NCBI GenBank assembly: GCA_934373295.1
Contig: CAKROK010000053.1
Coordinates: 1 to 14,977 of the forward strand
From: an uncultured Christensenellaceae bacterium
GTDB lineage: Bacteria > Bacillota > Clostridia > Christensenellales > Christensenellaceae
DNA: 14,977 nt
Reading direction: 5' to 3'
Positions within the stretch are counted from its first letter, which is position 1, and every line of letters begins with the position of its first letter. This document shows, in pieces, positions 1 to 5,547 of the stretch. The notes beneath the pieces are model-generated. The model saw only the letters and a program-made list of their open reading frames with translations, made no database searches and had not been told where the DNA came from. The position numbers and the translations under genes were made by a program.

Positions 1-132
1 TTTATGCTCTCTGATCTGTTGGAAAAGGGCGAAAGCGGAGATACCTACAAGCTCACCCACGACGGCAAGGCCGTCACGTTCACGCTCGGCGAAAACATGG
101 CGGATGTGCGCGCCATTCTCACAAAGCCATAA
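1..132 (+). CDS. C-terminal end of an unidentified protein (5'-truncated by the window)
   Basis: The frame is open from base 1 to a TAA at 130-132 and gives 43 residues. The sequence is hydrophilic and ends ADVRAILTKP. I do not recognise the family. The internal ATG at 4-6 has no visible ribosome binding site inside the window, so the protein probably starts further left. The neighbours to the right look like mobile-element cargo, which suggests, without proving it, that this is the tail of a protein from an integrated element. Confidence 0.5.
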   Translation, partial: FMLSDLLEKGESGDTYKLTHDGKAVTFTLGENMADVRAILTKP

Positions 133-154
133 GCGAAAGCTCAGAATCCGTACA

Positions 155-185
155 GGCGGGCAGGCACAAGCTGTGCTTGCCCGCC
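155..185. terminator. GC-rich hairpin after the truncated gene
   Basis: Arms 155-167 and 173-185 pair over 13 bp with one G.T-type mismatch and a 5-base loop, beginning 23 bases after the upstream stop codon. No run of T follows, so it may be a weak terminator or simply an mRNA 3' stem. A second, looser inverted repeat (GTCAATGG at 218-225 against CCATTGAC at 245-252) follows. Bases 186-356 contain nothing else I can name. Confidence 0.4.
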
Positions 186-356
186 TTGTCTGCCAAAAAG
201 CGCGGCGGGCGGCGGCAGTCAATGGCGCGAAGCGTTCATCTTGACCATTGACGGCTGGCGGCTGCTGCGCTACGGCCCTTTCCAATCTGCAAGCCACAGA
301 ACAATTTCGGTAGCCGATGCCGAAATTACGCTGTCAGCCGCTCCGTTCCCGTGGTA

Positions 357-385
357 TTGACGTGCAGCCTCGCCGCTGCTATAAT
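357..385 (+). promoter_or_regulatory. Strong sigma-A-type promoter in the mobile-element remnant
   Basis: TTGACG at 357-362, a 17-base spacer and TATAAT at 380-385 give 11 of 12 consensus matches. Transcription should begin near 392, leaving a leader of about 190 bases before the TTG start at 585. Confidence 0.7.
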
Positions 386-584
386 AAAAACACAATTTCA
401 GATACAGGACGCCATGCAGACGCAGACGGGCTGAAAGGCTTGACAGGCGGCTGCATTTTTATTTTCAGATAGGAAGGGAAGGATGCGAAGGGAAAAGAAG
501 CACAGACGACAAAAGACGCTCAAGACGCCATTCCTCCGCCGCGCGGGAGAAAGCTGCGGCAAAATACTTTTTCGGAGGTGCAAC
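386..584 (+). other. Long leader with tiny open frames ahead of the 64-residue gene
   Basis: The leader holds a six-codon frame (ATG at 414, stop TGA at 432-434). It also holds a reading frame open from 473 to a TGA at 632-634. This second frame reads like real protein (it contains QDAIPPPRGRKLRQNTF and then a Gln/Glu-rich stretch), but it is preceded by TAG at 470-472 and has no ATG, GTG or TTG start near its beginning. It would overlap the start of the next gene. It may be a decayed gene end or a frameshifted coding sequence. A different frame from ATG 483 is Arg-rich and less convincing. Confidence 0.35.
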
Positions 585-779
585 TTGAGCAGGCGGAAAA
601 AGCTCACCAACAACAGCGGCATCCCGCAGCATGAGATCGAGAACATCGCCCGAATTCTGCTGCCGGATATTCTCGCCTTTTACGAGAGTGAGGAAGGGCA
701 GCGGGAATTTGCCGAATGGCAGGCGGCGCGGGACGGGGCAAAAACGGACAAAGACAGCAACGGCGAGAACGTCGCCTGA
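585..779 (+). CDS. Small conserved-looking protein of unknown function, mobile-element type
   Basis: The protein has 64 residues. I place the start at TTG 585 because a strong GGAGGT (574-579) sits five bases upstream. The same frame stays open back to ATG 483, but that extension is Arg-rich and overlaps another plausible frame, so I reject it. The core (QHEIENIARILLPDILAFY, then SEEGQREFAEWQ) looks like two amphipathic helices with an acidic middle, and the tail is charged and disordered. From memory, similar small proteins occur in integrative elements of Clostridia, but I cannot name a domain. The promoter at 357-385 probably drives it, and a convergent terminator follows at 831-860. Confidence 0.6.
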   Translation: MSRRKKLTNNSGIPQHEIENIARILLPDILAFYESEEGQREFAEWQAARDGAKTDKDSNGENVA

Positions 780-830
780 CGATAGATATAAGACAAATCC
801 AAGGGATATATACTCCTAAAACAGCATGGC

Positions 831-860
831 AAAGGGGATGGCAGACCGCCATCCCCCTTT
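831..860. terminator. Hairpin between convergent genes
   Basis: Arm 831-842 pairs with arm 848-860 around a 5-base loop, with one extra C in the 3' arm. Flanking A-rich and T-rich bases (AAA before, TTT after) suit termination in both directions. It lies between the plus-strand gene ending at 779 and the minus-strand gene ending at 871. Confidence 0.55.
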
Positions 861-870
861 GTGCGTTTGT

Positions 871-1119
871 TCAGTTTTCATAGGGCTTGTACTCCGTGAC
901 GGCGTTCAGGTATGCTTCGACGTCTCCGTTCAAAATGAGATCGGCATAAGCCAGCGGGTCGTTGTAGATGAGATAGTCCAGCTCTGACCGCTGGAAGCGG
1001 TTGTCCGCCACCTCGTTCTCCACGGCGGTGCAGTCGATGGAGATCATGCTGCCGTCCTGAAACCGCAGCTCTACACAGCCAGTGTCCATGTTGAATTCAC
1101 AGCTTTTAATGGTTTTCAT
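871..1119 (-). CDS. DUF6061-like small protein
   Basis: The protein has 82 residues. The ATG (1117-1119) has a good AAGGAGGAC ribosome binding site about five bases upstream. The N-terminal part (KSCEFNMDTGCVELRF, then DGSMISIDCTAVENEV) looks like a small beta-rich fold. The C-terminal half (SELDYLIYNDPLAYADLIL) is helical and acidic. I recall this pattern as the DUF6061 family of small proteins found in Clostridia integrative elements; the function is unknown. Its start overlaps by 14 bases the end of a severed upstream reading frame on the same strand, as expected for genes once in one operon. No promoter of its own is evident. Confidence 0.6.
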   Translation of the reverse strand: MKTIKSCEFNMDTGCVELRFQDGSMISIDCTAVENEVADNRFQRSELDYLIYNDPLAYADLILNGDVEAYLNAVTEYKPYEN

Positions 1120-1230
1120 AATTGTCCTCCTTATCCTTTGCCAGCTTTGGTTTTCTCGGCCCTCTGGGCTTGGATTCGGGACGCTTTACCACGCCGTTTC
1201 TGAAATGCGTATCCTCGAACTTCTCGAAGA
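1106..1230 (-). pseudogene. Severed 3' end of a gene at the element boundary
   Basis: Minus-strand frame ending TAA at 1106-1108. Its last roughly 40 residues look like true coding sequence (FEDTHFRNGVVKRPESKPRG, followed by RKPKLAKDKEDNYENH), with a basic, proline-containing tail typical of a mobile-element protein. Read upstream, the same frame runs straight into the tRNA-Leu terminator and then through the tRNA itself, so the original 5' end is gone. I see no ATG, GTG or TTG with a ribosome binding site for the remaining part. The stop lies inside the start of the DUF6061-like gene, suggesting former translational coupling. The exact breakpoint cannot be placed by eye; it lies between about 1200 and 1237. 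Confidence 0.5.
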
Positions 1231-1282
1231 AAACAAATAATCCGAACCCATCTCCGATTAAGAAGATTTGGTTCGGATTATA
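1231..1282 (-). terminator. Terminator of tRNA-Leu
   Basis: Perfect 12-bp inverted repeat: ATAATCCGAACC at 1237-1248 and its complement at 1271-1282, with a 22-base loop. On the minus strand the stem is followed by TTGTTTTCTT. It begins eight bases after the tRNA 3' end. Confidence 0.6.
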
Positions 1283-1289
1283 TTGGTTT

Positions 1290-1373
1290 GGTGCGGGCAA
1301 CAGGACTTGAACCTGCACGTCGGGGACACTAGATCCTAAGTCTAGCGCGTCTGCCAATTCCGCCATGCCCGCA
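1290..1373 (-). tRNA. tRNA-Leu (anticodon TAG)
   Basis: Read on the minus strand, the acceptor stem GCGGGCA (1373-1367) pairs with TGCCCGC (1300-1294), with discriminator A and an encoded CCA (1292-1290). The anticodon loop CTTAGGA gives TAG, which reads CTA leucine codons. A long variable arm and the GGTTCAAGTCC T-arm match a class II tRNA. The apparent protein MAELADALDLGS in this stretch is just the tRNA read as codons. Its 3' end faces the mobile-element remnant. Confidence 0.96.
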
Positions 1374-1382
1374 TACTCATTT

Positions 1383-1411
1383 ATATTACATTAATAAGCG
1401 GACGTTGTCAA
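1383..1411 (-). promoter_or_regulatory. Promoter of tRNA-Leu
   Basis: On the minus strand, TTGACA (1411-1406), a 17-base spacer and TAATAT (1388-1383). The -10 lies nine bases before the mature 5' end of the tRNA. Confidence 0.7.
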
Positions 1412-1440
1412 TAGATGTGTGTGAATTTCGGACAAACCGA

Positions 1441-1469
1441 TTGACAAATCAGGGTGTTTTTGGTATTCT
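1441..1469 (+). promoter_or_regulatory. Promoter of the nickel/cobalt importer operon
   Basis: Perfect -35 TTGACA (1441-1446), 17-base spacer, -10 TATTCT (1464-1469). The start site should be near 1476. It is divergent from the tRNA-Leu promoter, with about 30 bases between the two -35 boxes. Confidence 0.72.
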
Positions 1470-1475
1470 AATAGA

Positions 1476-1540
1476 GCAATGTAACCACGAAGGTTATGGG
1501 ACGGGATGAACCCGCCGCATTCTTGTGGTTATATTTTTTT
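1476..1540 (+). promoter_or_regulatory. Structured leader with terminator-like hairpin before cbiM (candidate attenuator or riboswitch)
   Basis: An outer stem TAACCAC (1482-1488) with GTGGTTA (1525-1531) is followed at once by TA and seven T, then by the GGAGG of the first gene (1541-1545). Inside lies a second stem: ATG 1496-1498 with CAT 1518-1520, GG 1499-1500 with CC 1515-1516, and CGGG 1502-1505 with CCCG 1511-1514. TAACC at 1482-1486 can instead pair locally with GGTTA at 1492-1496 around a 5-base loop. Two exclusive folds sharing one strand, the second ending in a T tract, is the usual layout of a transcription attenuator. It does not fit the cobalamin or NiCo riboswitch consensus as I know them. 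The structure is seen; the regulation is inferred. Confidence 0.5.
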
Positions 1541-1554
1541 GGAGGTAAATTTCT

Positions 1555-2574
1555 ATGCATATGTCAGATGCACTCGTTTCGCCCGCGGTGGGCGGCGCGA
1601 TGATAGCCGTGAGCGTGGGCGCTGCGGCGGTTTCAATATACAAAACAAGCAAGGACGAGCTTGTCGACACTAAAAAAATCCCCATGATGGGCGTCATGGG
1701 CGCGTTTGTATTCGCGTCTCAAATGATAAACTTCACCATTCCGGGAACGGGCTCATCCGGCCATATAGGCGGGGGAATTCTCCTTGCATCCGTTTTGGGC
1801 GGATATCCCGCATATCTTACAATAATAGCTGTGCTGCTGATACAAGCGTTGTTTTTCGCGGACGGAGGACTGCTCGCGCTGGGGTGCAACGTGTTCAACA
1901 TGGGCGTTATACCCTGTTTGATAGTCTACCCGCTCGTTTTCAAGCTAATAATGCGAAAAAAGCGCAGCAATGGGTATATTATTGCCGCGTCCATGCTTTC
2001 CTGCATTTTAGCGCTGCAATTAGGCAGCTTTATGGTCGTTTTGGAGACGCTTGCTTCCGGCATAACCAAGCTGCCGTTCGGCTCATTCGCCGCATTGATG
2101 CAGCCCATTCATCTGGCGATCGGCGCGGTTGAAGGAGTTATAACTTCCGCCGTACTCATATACGTCAACAAGGCGCGACCCGAGCTCATAGACAGCGCTG
2201 CGCTTGATAAGAAGATGGATAAATCCGTATCCGTGAAGAAGATCGCGGCTGTGCTCGGCGTGCTGGCCGTACTCATCGGCGGAGGGCTTTCCCTGGCGGC
2301 ATCCGCTTTTCCGGATGGGCTGGAATGGTCCATTTTGGGCGTGACGGGGGAGGAAGAGCTTTCCGCAAGCGGCGCGGTCTATGACGAAGCGAAGAATATT
2401 CAGGATTCGACCGCGTTCATGCCGGATTATTCCTTTAAAGATTCGGACAGCGCCGCAGGTACGTCCACAGCGGGCATTGTCGGCGGTGCCATAGTCATGC
2501 TCGTGGCGGCGGGCGTCGGCGGAGCGATATATCTCATAAAGAGAAGGGGCAAAAGGAGCGATGAAAAGGCCTGA
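1555..2574 (+). CDS. cbiM: ECF nickel/cobalt transporter, fused CbiM/NikM-CbiN/NikN substrate-binding membrane protein
   Basis: This is the metal-binding S-component of an energy-coupling-factor importer. The protein has 339 residues. ATG 1555 follows GGAGG (1541-1545), and it places His at position 2, which the family needs because Met1 and His2 help bind the metal; the ATG two codons later would lose it. Residues 1-205 form the CbiM/NikM domain with about six membrane segments, including GTGSSGHIGGG (65-74, the conserved metal-site His70) and the FFADGGLLALGCN loop (100-112). After a further membrane segment (229-251) comes PDGLEW (253-258), the CbiN/NikN signature, then an extracytoplasmic acidic segment and a last membrane helix (306-328). 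M and N are therefore fused. The N-terminus (MHMSDAL) differs from both textbook CbiM and NikM starts, so Ni versus Co cannot be decided. It overlaps the next gene by 14 bases. Confidence 0.88.
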   Translation: MHMSDALVSPAVGGAMIAVSVGAAAVSIYKTSKDELVDTKKIPMMGVMGAFVFASQMINFTIPGTGSSGHIGGGILLASVLGGYPAYLTIIAVLLIQALFFADGGLLALGCNVFNMGVIPCLIVYPLVFKLIMRKKRSNGYIIAASMLSCILALQLGSFMVVLETLASGITKLPFGSFAALMQPIHLAIGAVEGVITSAVLIYVNKARPELIDSAALDKKMDKSVSVKKIAAVLGVLAVLIGGGLSLAASAFPDGLEWSILGVTGEEELSASGAVYDEAKNIQDSTAFMPDYSFKDSDSAAGTSTAGIVGGAIVMLVAAGVGGAIYLIKRRGKRSDEKA

Positions 2575-3328
2575 TGCGGCTGTCAGGCAGCTTTTGCGCA
2601 TAGAGGAGCTTGCGGCGAAGGACACATTCGTCCATTCGCTGCATCCCGGCGTAAAGCTGCTCGCTACATTGGTATACATCATATGCGTGGTCAGCGTGAA
2701 CAACTCTGACCTCTTTTTGATGTGCGTTTATTTCATTTATCCCGCGCTAATGATCCCGCTGTGTGAGCTTCCGCCAAAAGAGGTCGTAAAGCGCATATTG
2801 CCCGCTCTGCCCTTTGTGTTTTTCGCGGGGCTTTCAAACATTATTTTTGACTGTCAGCCGATTCTTGCGATAGGCGGTGTTATCGTCTCGTCCGGCGTTG
2901 TGACGTGCATTGCGTTAGTGTTTAAAACTGTGCTTACGATAAGCTCGGTCATAATACTCTCCGCGACGACGCGATCAAGCGACATATTTTCACAGCTCAG
3001 GCGAATGCATGTTCCGTCGGTACTCGTCACGGTGATAATGCTATGTTTTAGGTATCTTTCCTTGCTCATGACGGAGACGGCAACCATGAGAAACGCCTAT
3101 CTGCTGCGTGCACACGGCAAAAAGGGCGTGGATATACGCGATTCGGGGCGTTTTTTAGGCTCGCTTTTAGTGCGATGCTTCGATAAGGCGGGGAGGATTT
3201 ATCAATCCATGCTGCTTAGGGGCTATGACGGTGGGTATATCGCGGGAAAGGGCAGGCTGCGCGCGGCTGATATCGCATACTGCGCGGTAGTTTGCGCCGC
3301 ATTTATGACCGCGAGGATTTTTCTGTGA
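2561..3328 (+). CDS. cbiQ: ECF transporter T-component, CbiQ/NikQ type
   Basis: Membrane coupling protein that links the M component to the ATPase. It has 255 residues with about five hydrophobic segments (31-48, 51-67, 82-98, 103-135, 152-170) and a C-terminal one (236-254). The two coupling motifs on the cytoplasmic helices are visible: RAHG at 183-186 and LLRGYDG at 218-224, matching the Ala-Arg-Gly boxes of CbiQ/EcfT proteins. The length is normal for the family. The ATG at 2561 lies inside the end of cbiM with AAAGGAG just ahead, so the two genes are probably translationally coupled. The ATPase gene starts seven bases after its stop. Confidence 0.88.
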   Translation: MKRPDAAVRQLLRIEELAAKDTFVHSLHPGVKLLATLVYIICVVSVNNSDLFLMCVYFIYPALMIPLCELPPKEVVKRILPALPFVFFAGLSNIIFDCQPILAIGGVIVSSGVVTCIALVFKTVLTISSVIILSATTRSSDIFSQLRRMHVPSVLVTVIMLCFRYLSLLMTETATMRNAYLLRAHGKKGVDIRDSGRFLGSLLVRCFDKAGRIYQSMLLRGYDGGYIAGKGRLRAADIAYCAVVCAAFMTARIFL

Positions 3329-3335
3329 GGTAATC

Positions 3336-4025
3336 ATGCTTAGTTTAAGAAACGTGTATTTTTCATATGGCGAATCGGACGTCTTAAAAGATGTCTCGAT
3401 GGACATTGATTTCGGGGAGAGCGTAGGGCTTATCGGCGCGAACGGGGCGGGGAAGAGCACTCTATTTTCGCTCGTCTGCGGCATAAATAGCCCGATTTCC
3501 GGGGATATATCGATTGACGGCGAGCGCTTTTCAAAAAAGAACATGGGGGAGATGCGAAAGCGCATAGGCATGGTCTTTCAGGACCCCGACGACCAGCTTT
3601 TTATGCAGACGGTATATGACGACGTGTCGTTTTCACTGAGAAACGCGGGATTTTCTCAGGAAAAAACGGACGAGCGCGTCCGGCATGTTTTAAGCCACTT
3701 GAAGATCGAGAGCATCGCGCAAAAGCCGCCGTATAAGCTGTCGGGCGGCGAAAAGCGCAGAGCCGCAATAGCGGGCGCTATAGCCCTGAAGCCGGATTAT
3801 CTGCTGTTAGACGAGCCGACGGCGTTTTTAGACCCGCGCTCAAAGCGTGATTTTTATGAGCTGTATGAGAGTATTTCCTGCGCAAGGATATTGGCCAGTC
3901 ATGACCTCGACGCCGTAAAGAGACTGTGCGATAGGGTGGTGATCCTCCATAACGGGCAGGTGGCGTATGACGGGAAAAACGATATCTTGTCTGATGAAGA
4001 TTTTTTGATGAAATGCGGGCTGTAA
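3336..4025 (+). CDS. cbiO: ECF transporter ATPase, CbiO/NikO type
   Basis: ABC ATPase that powers metal uptake. The protein has 229 residues and is complete for a single nucleotide-binding domain. Walker A GANGAGKST spans 34-42, the Q-loop is in FQDPDDQLF (81-89), the ABC signature LSGGEKRR spans 135-142, Walker B YLLLDE spans 155-160 and the switch His is H189. The FQDPDDQLF form of the Q-loop is characteristic of ECF ATPases. A short C-terminal segment follows Walker B, and there is no regulatory domain. GAGG lies just before the ATG. It is the last gene of the operon and is followed by a terminator at 4039-4072. Confidence 0.92.
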   Translation: MLSLRNVYFSYGESDVLKDVSMDIDFGESVGLIGANGAGKSTLFSLVCGINSPISGDISIDGERFSKKNMGEMRKRIGMVFQDPDDQLFMQTVYDDVSFSLRNAGFSQEKTDERVRHVLSHLKIESIAQKPPYKLSGGEKRRAAIAGAIALKPDYLLLDEPTAFLDPRSKRDFYELYESISCARILASHDLDAVKRLCDRVVILHNGQVAYDGKNDILSDEDFLMKCGL

Positions 4026-4032
4026 ATGCACG

Positions 4033-4072
4033 AAAAAAGCATAGGGGCAAAGCGCCTCTATGCTCGTTTTTT
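4033..4072. terminator. Bidirectional terminator between cbiO and the DUF1292 gene
   Basis: Arms 4039-4048 and 4054-4063 form a 10-bp stem with one G.T pair and a 5-base loop. TTTTTT follows at 4067-4072 for rightward transcripts, and AAAAAA at 4033-4038 supplies the T tract for leftward transcripts. The two operons converge here. Confidence 0.85.
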
Positions 4073-4086
4073 GGCTTTTTTAAGTC

Positions 4087-4422
4087 TTACTCTCTGTCGT
4101 CGCAGTCCTCGGAGCAGCCCTCACAGTTGCCGTCGCAGTCCTCGCCCTCGTAGTAAAGCTCGATGAATGCGTTCCATGCGCCCTCAAGCTCCTCTTCCGT
4201 CTCGATGGGGAGGATGATGTCGCCGTCGTCGCTGTCCGGATCGTCCTCGACTCTCATGAGCAGGACCTCGCCGTCCTCCATGTCGAGATTTTCAAGGTCG
4301 TCGACGGGAAGAAGCGCGATATAGAAATTTTCGCCGTATTCGTATGTGAGCAGATGCTCAAACTGTACGTCGTTGCCGTCCTCGTCCGTTAAGATGATGA
4401 TCTCATTTTCGTTTTCAGCCAT
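4087..4422 (-). CDS. DUF1292 family (YrzB-like) acidic protein with a four-cysteine tail
   Basis: The protein has 111 residues and is strongly acidic. ATG (4420-4422) has AAGGAG upstream. Residues 1-85 fit the DUF1292/YrzB family: IIILTDEDGNDVQFEHLLTY, then YIALLP, and a LILP-type strand near the end. Molecular function is not established for the family. Gene order ireB-ruvX-yrzB is conserved across Bacillota and is seen here with gaps of 16 and 17 bases. The odd part is the C-terminus: C96, C100, C103 and C107 form CX3CX2CX3C in an Asp/Glu-rich tail, which could bind a metal. It is the last gene of its operon, read toward the terminator at 4033-4072. Confidence 0.8.
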   Translation of the reverse strand: MAENENEIIILTDEDGNDVQFEHLLTYEYGENFYIALLPVDDLENLDMEDGEVLLMRVEDDPDSDDGDIILPIETEEELEGAWNAFIELYYEGEDCDGNCEGCSEDCDDRE

Positions 4423-4439
4423 TGATATTCTCCTTTTGT

Positions 4440-4862
4440 TTAAAAATGATGTGAGTCGAGATAGACCTGCAAGATGTTGACCGCCGCAAGTTTATCGACT
4501 ACTTTACGCCGTTTTTGCCGGCTGACATCGGCCTCGATAAGCGTGCGCTCGACGAGCATTGTCGTCAAACGTTCATCGGAAAATTCGATATTGCAGCCGA
4601 TGCGCTCCTTGAGCAGCTCGCAAAAATCCATGACCTTTTGCGCCTGCGGACCGATGGTACCGTTCATGTTCTTTGGAAGTCCGCTCACTATGAATTCACA
4701 GCCGTTTTCGGCGAAAATGCGCGCAATATGCTCGACATCACTTGCGTCGTCCCTGCGCGTATAAGTCTCGGCGCCCTGCGCCGTTATACGCATGGGGTCG
4801 CTTAAAGAGATGCCTATGCGCTTATCGCCGATATCCAGCCCCATTATCTTTTTATAGATCAA
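4440..4862 (-). CDS. ruvX: RuvX/YqgF family pre-16S rRNA nuclease / putative Holliday junction resolvase
   Basis: RNase H-fold nuclease. In E. coli YqgF matures the 5' end of 16S rRNA; the Holliday junction role is older and less certain. The protein has 140 residues, normal length. Motifs: GLDIGDKRIG (8-17) with the first catalytic Asp at D10, SGLPKNMNGT (60-69), SDERLTT (96-102) with acidic E98, and DKLAAVNILQ (123-132) with the last Asp at D123. I choose TTG at 4862 because GGAGGG lies five bases before it; the ATG at codon 7 has no such site and would remove part of the first strand. It sits between ireB and the DUF1292 gene in one operon. Confidence 0.9.
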   Translation of the reverse strand: MIYKKIMGLDIGDKRIGISLSDPMRITAQGAETYTRRDDASDVEHIARIFAENGCEFIVSGLPKNMNGTIGPQAQKVMDFCELLKERIGCNIEFSDERLTTMLVERTLIEADVSRQKRRKVVDKLAAVNILQVYLDSHHF

Positions 4863-4878
4863 GCCGTCCCTCCGCGTT

Positions 4879-5136
4879 TCACTCGTTGTTTTTAAGGTAG
4901 CTGCCCACGATCTCCTCGAGAAGCTCGTCGCGGTCGATGCGCGTGATGAGCTTTCTTGCGCCGTTGTAGCTGGTGATGTACGTCGGGTCGCCGGAAAGGA
5001 TGTAGCCCACGAGCTGATTTAACGGGTCATAGCCCTTTTCCTTCATGGCGTCACAGGCGAGCTTAACTATGCCCTTTGTGGGGTTATCGAGCTCCTTTGC
5101 GAATTCAAATGTAGTTGTCGATTGTAAGTTATTCAT
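4879..5136 (-). CDS. ireB: IreB family regulatory phosphoprotein (UPF0297)
   Basis: The protein has 85 residues. The start is ATG 5136, preceded by GAGGAG, giving the typical N-terminus MNNLQSTTTFEF; the frame is open further upstream but runs through the promoter. In Enterococcus, IreB is phosphorylated on N-terminal threonines by the kinase IreK and restrains cephalosporin resistance. Here T7, T8 and T9 are the candidate sites. Conserved family pieces are KGIVKLACDAMKEKGYDPLNQ (around 21-41), YILSGDPTYIT and ARKLITRIDRDELLEEIV. It heads the ireB-ruvX-DUF1292 operon, and a good promoter lies 25 bases upstream. Confidence 0.92.
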   Translation of the reverse strand: MNNLQSTTTFEFAKELDNPTKGIVKLACDAMKEKGYDPLNQLVGYILSGDPTYITSYNGARKLITRIDRDELLEEIVGSYLKNNE

Positions 5137-5160
5137 ATATTTCTCCTCACTCTCGTTTTT

Positions 5161-5189
5161 ATTATATAGCATAAACAATAATAATACAA
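5161..5189 (-). promoter_or_regulatory. Promoter of ireB-ruvX-DUF1292
   Basis: On the minus strand, TTGTAT (5189-5184), 17-base spacer and perfect TATAAT (5166-5161), within an AT-rich tract. Confidence 0.75.
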
Positions 5190-5219
5190 CCGATAAATCG
5201 AGGTTTTGGAATTTTTTAC

Positions 5220-5251
5220 AAAAAAAGCGCCCCGCTTGTGTTTGCGAGGCG
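5220..5251 (-). terminator. Terminator after the 50-residue membrane protein
   Basis: Arms 5228-5235 and 5244-5251 make an 8-bp GC-rich stem with one G.T pair and an 8-base loop. Read leftward, seven T follow nearly at once (5226-5220). It isolates the small gene at 5257-5409 from ireB. Confidence 0.75.
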
Positions 5252-5256
5252 ACGGG

Positions 5257-5409
5257 TTACATGATGTTTTCAGCGGCGCGTATAACGGCCCTGCGTCCGC
5301 GGCGCACCATTTTCTTCGCCTTTGCGGGGAGACACGGCTCGACCATCGCGTATCCCGCCATGCCGACCACCATACCGGCGGCGAGTCCTATGACTAATGA
5401 AGCTTTCAT
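5257..5409 (-). CDS. Small single-pass membrane protein, 50 residues, unknown function
   Basis: ATG at 5409-5407 follows a strong AGGAGGTAG site, the stop is TAA (5259-5257), and a clean terminator comes directly after. The translation starts MKASLVIGLAAGMVVGMAGY, giving one glycine-rich hydrophobic helix at about 4-23. It then turns highly basic: KAKKMVRRGRRAVIRA at 30-45, ending AAENIM. This is an N-terminal membrane anchor with a cationic amphipathic cytoplasmic tail, somewhat like YtxH-type or small sporulation membrane proteins; I do not recognise a named family. It stands alone between a repeat element and ireB. The gene is supported by its own ribosome binding site and terminator rather than by homology. 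Confidence 0.7.
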   Translation of the reverse strand: MKASLVIGLAAGMVVGMAGYAMVEPCLPAKAKKMVRRGRRAVIRAAENIM

Positions 5410-5547
5410 TTCGGCTACCTCCTATTTGGTTGATAGCCTTATTATGCACGAATAACTATCATTAACTCATGGAAAGATTTGAGATTATCGATGCTGATAA
5501 GTTTTTTTCTTAGCTTGATTGCAGCTTTGAAAATATTCTAAAAAAGC

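Noticed and set aside
186..200. CTGCCAAAAAG near 190 as another copy of the MITE-like repeat
   Set aside because: Only 11 bases are shared and neither the GTAC centre nor an opposing terminal repeat is present.
483..584. N-terminal extension of the 64-residue protein from ATG 483
   Set aside because: The extension is Arg-rich and low in quality, another frame over the same bases is more protein-like, and a strong ribosome binding site precedes TTG 585.
1106..1366. An 86-residue minus-strand reading frame starting MAELADALDLGS
   Set aside because: The first part is tRNA-Leu read as codons and the middle is its terminator; only the last ~40 residues look like a true, severed gene end.
1485..1505. 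Mini-ykkC (guanidine-II) riboswitch suggested by ACGA and ACGG near stem loops
   Set aside because: The second ACGG is not in a four-base loop closed by G-C pairs, the spacing is wrong, and the downstream gene is a metal importer rather than a guanidine exporter.
2083..2703. 206-residue frame on the minus strand opposite cbiM and cbiQ
   Set aside because: It lies antisense to two well-supported genes and its translation shows no domain.
3167..3571. 134-residue minus-strand frame across the cbiQ-cbiO junction
   Set aside because: It is antisense to clear ECF transporter motifs in both genes and has no recognisable features.
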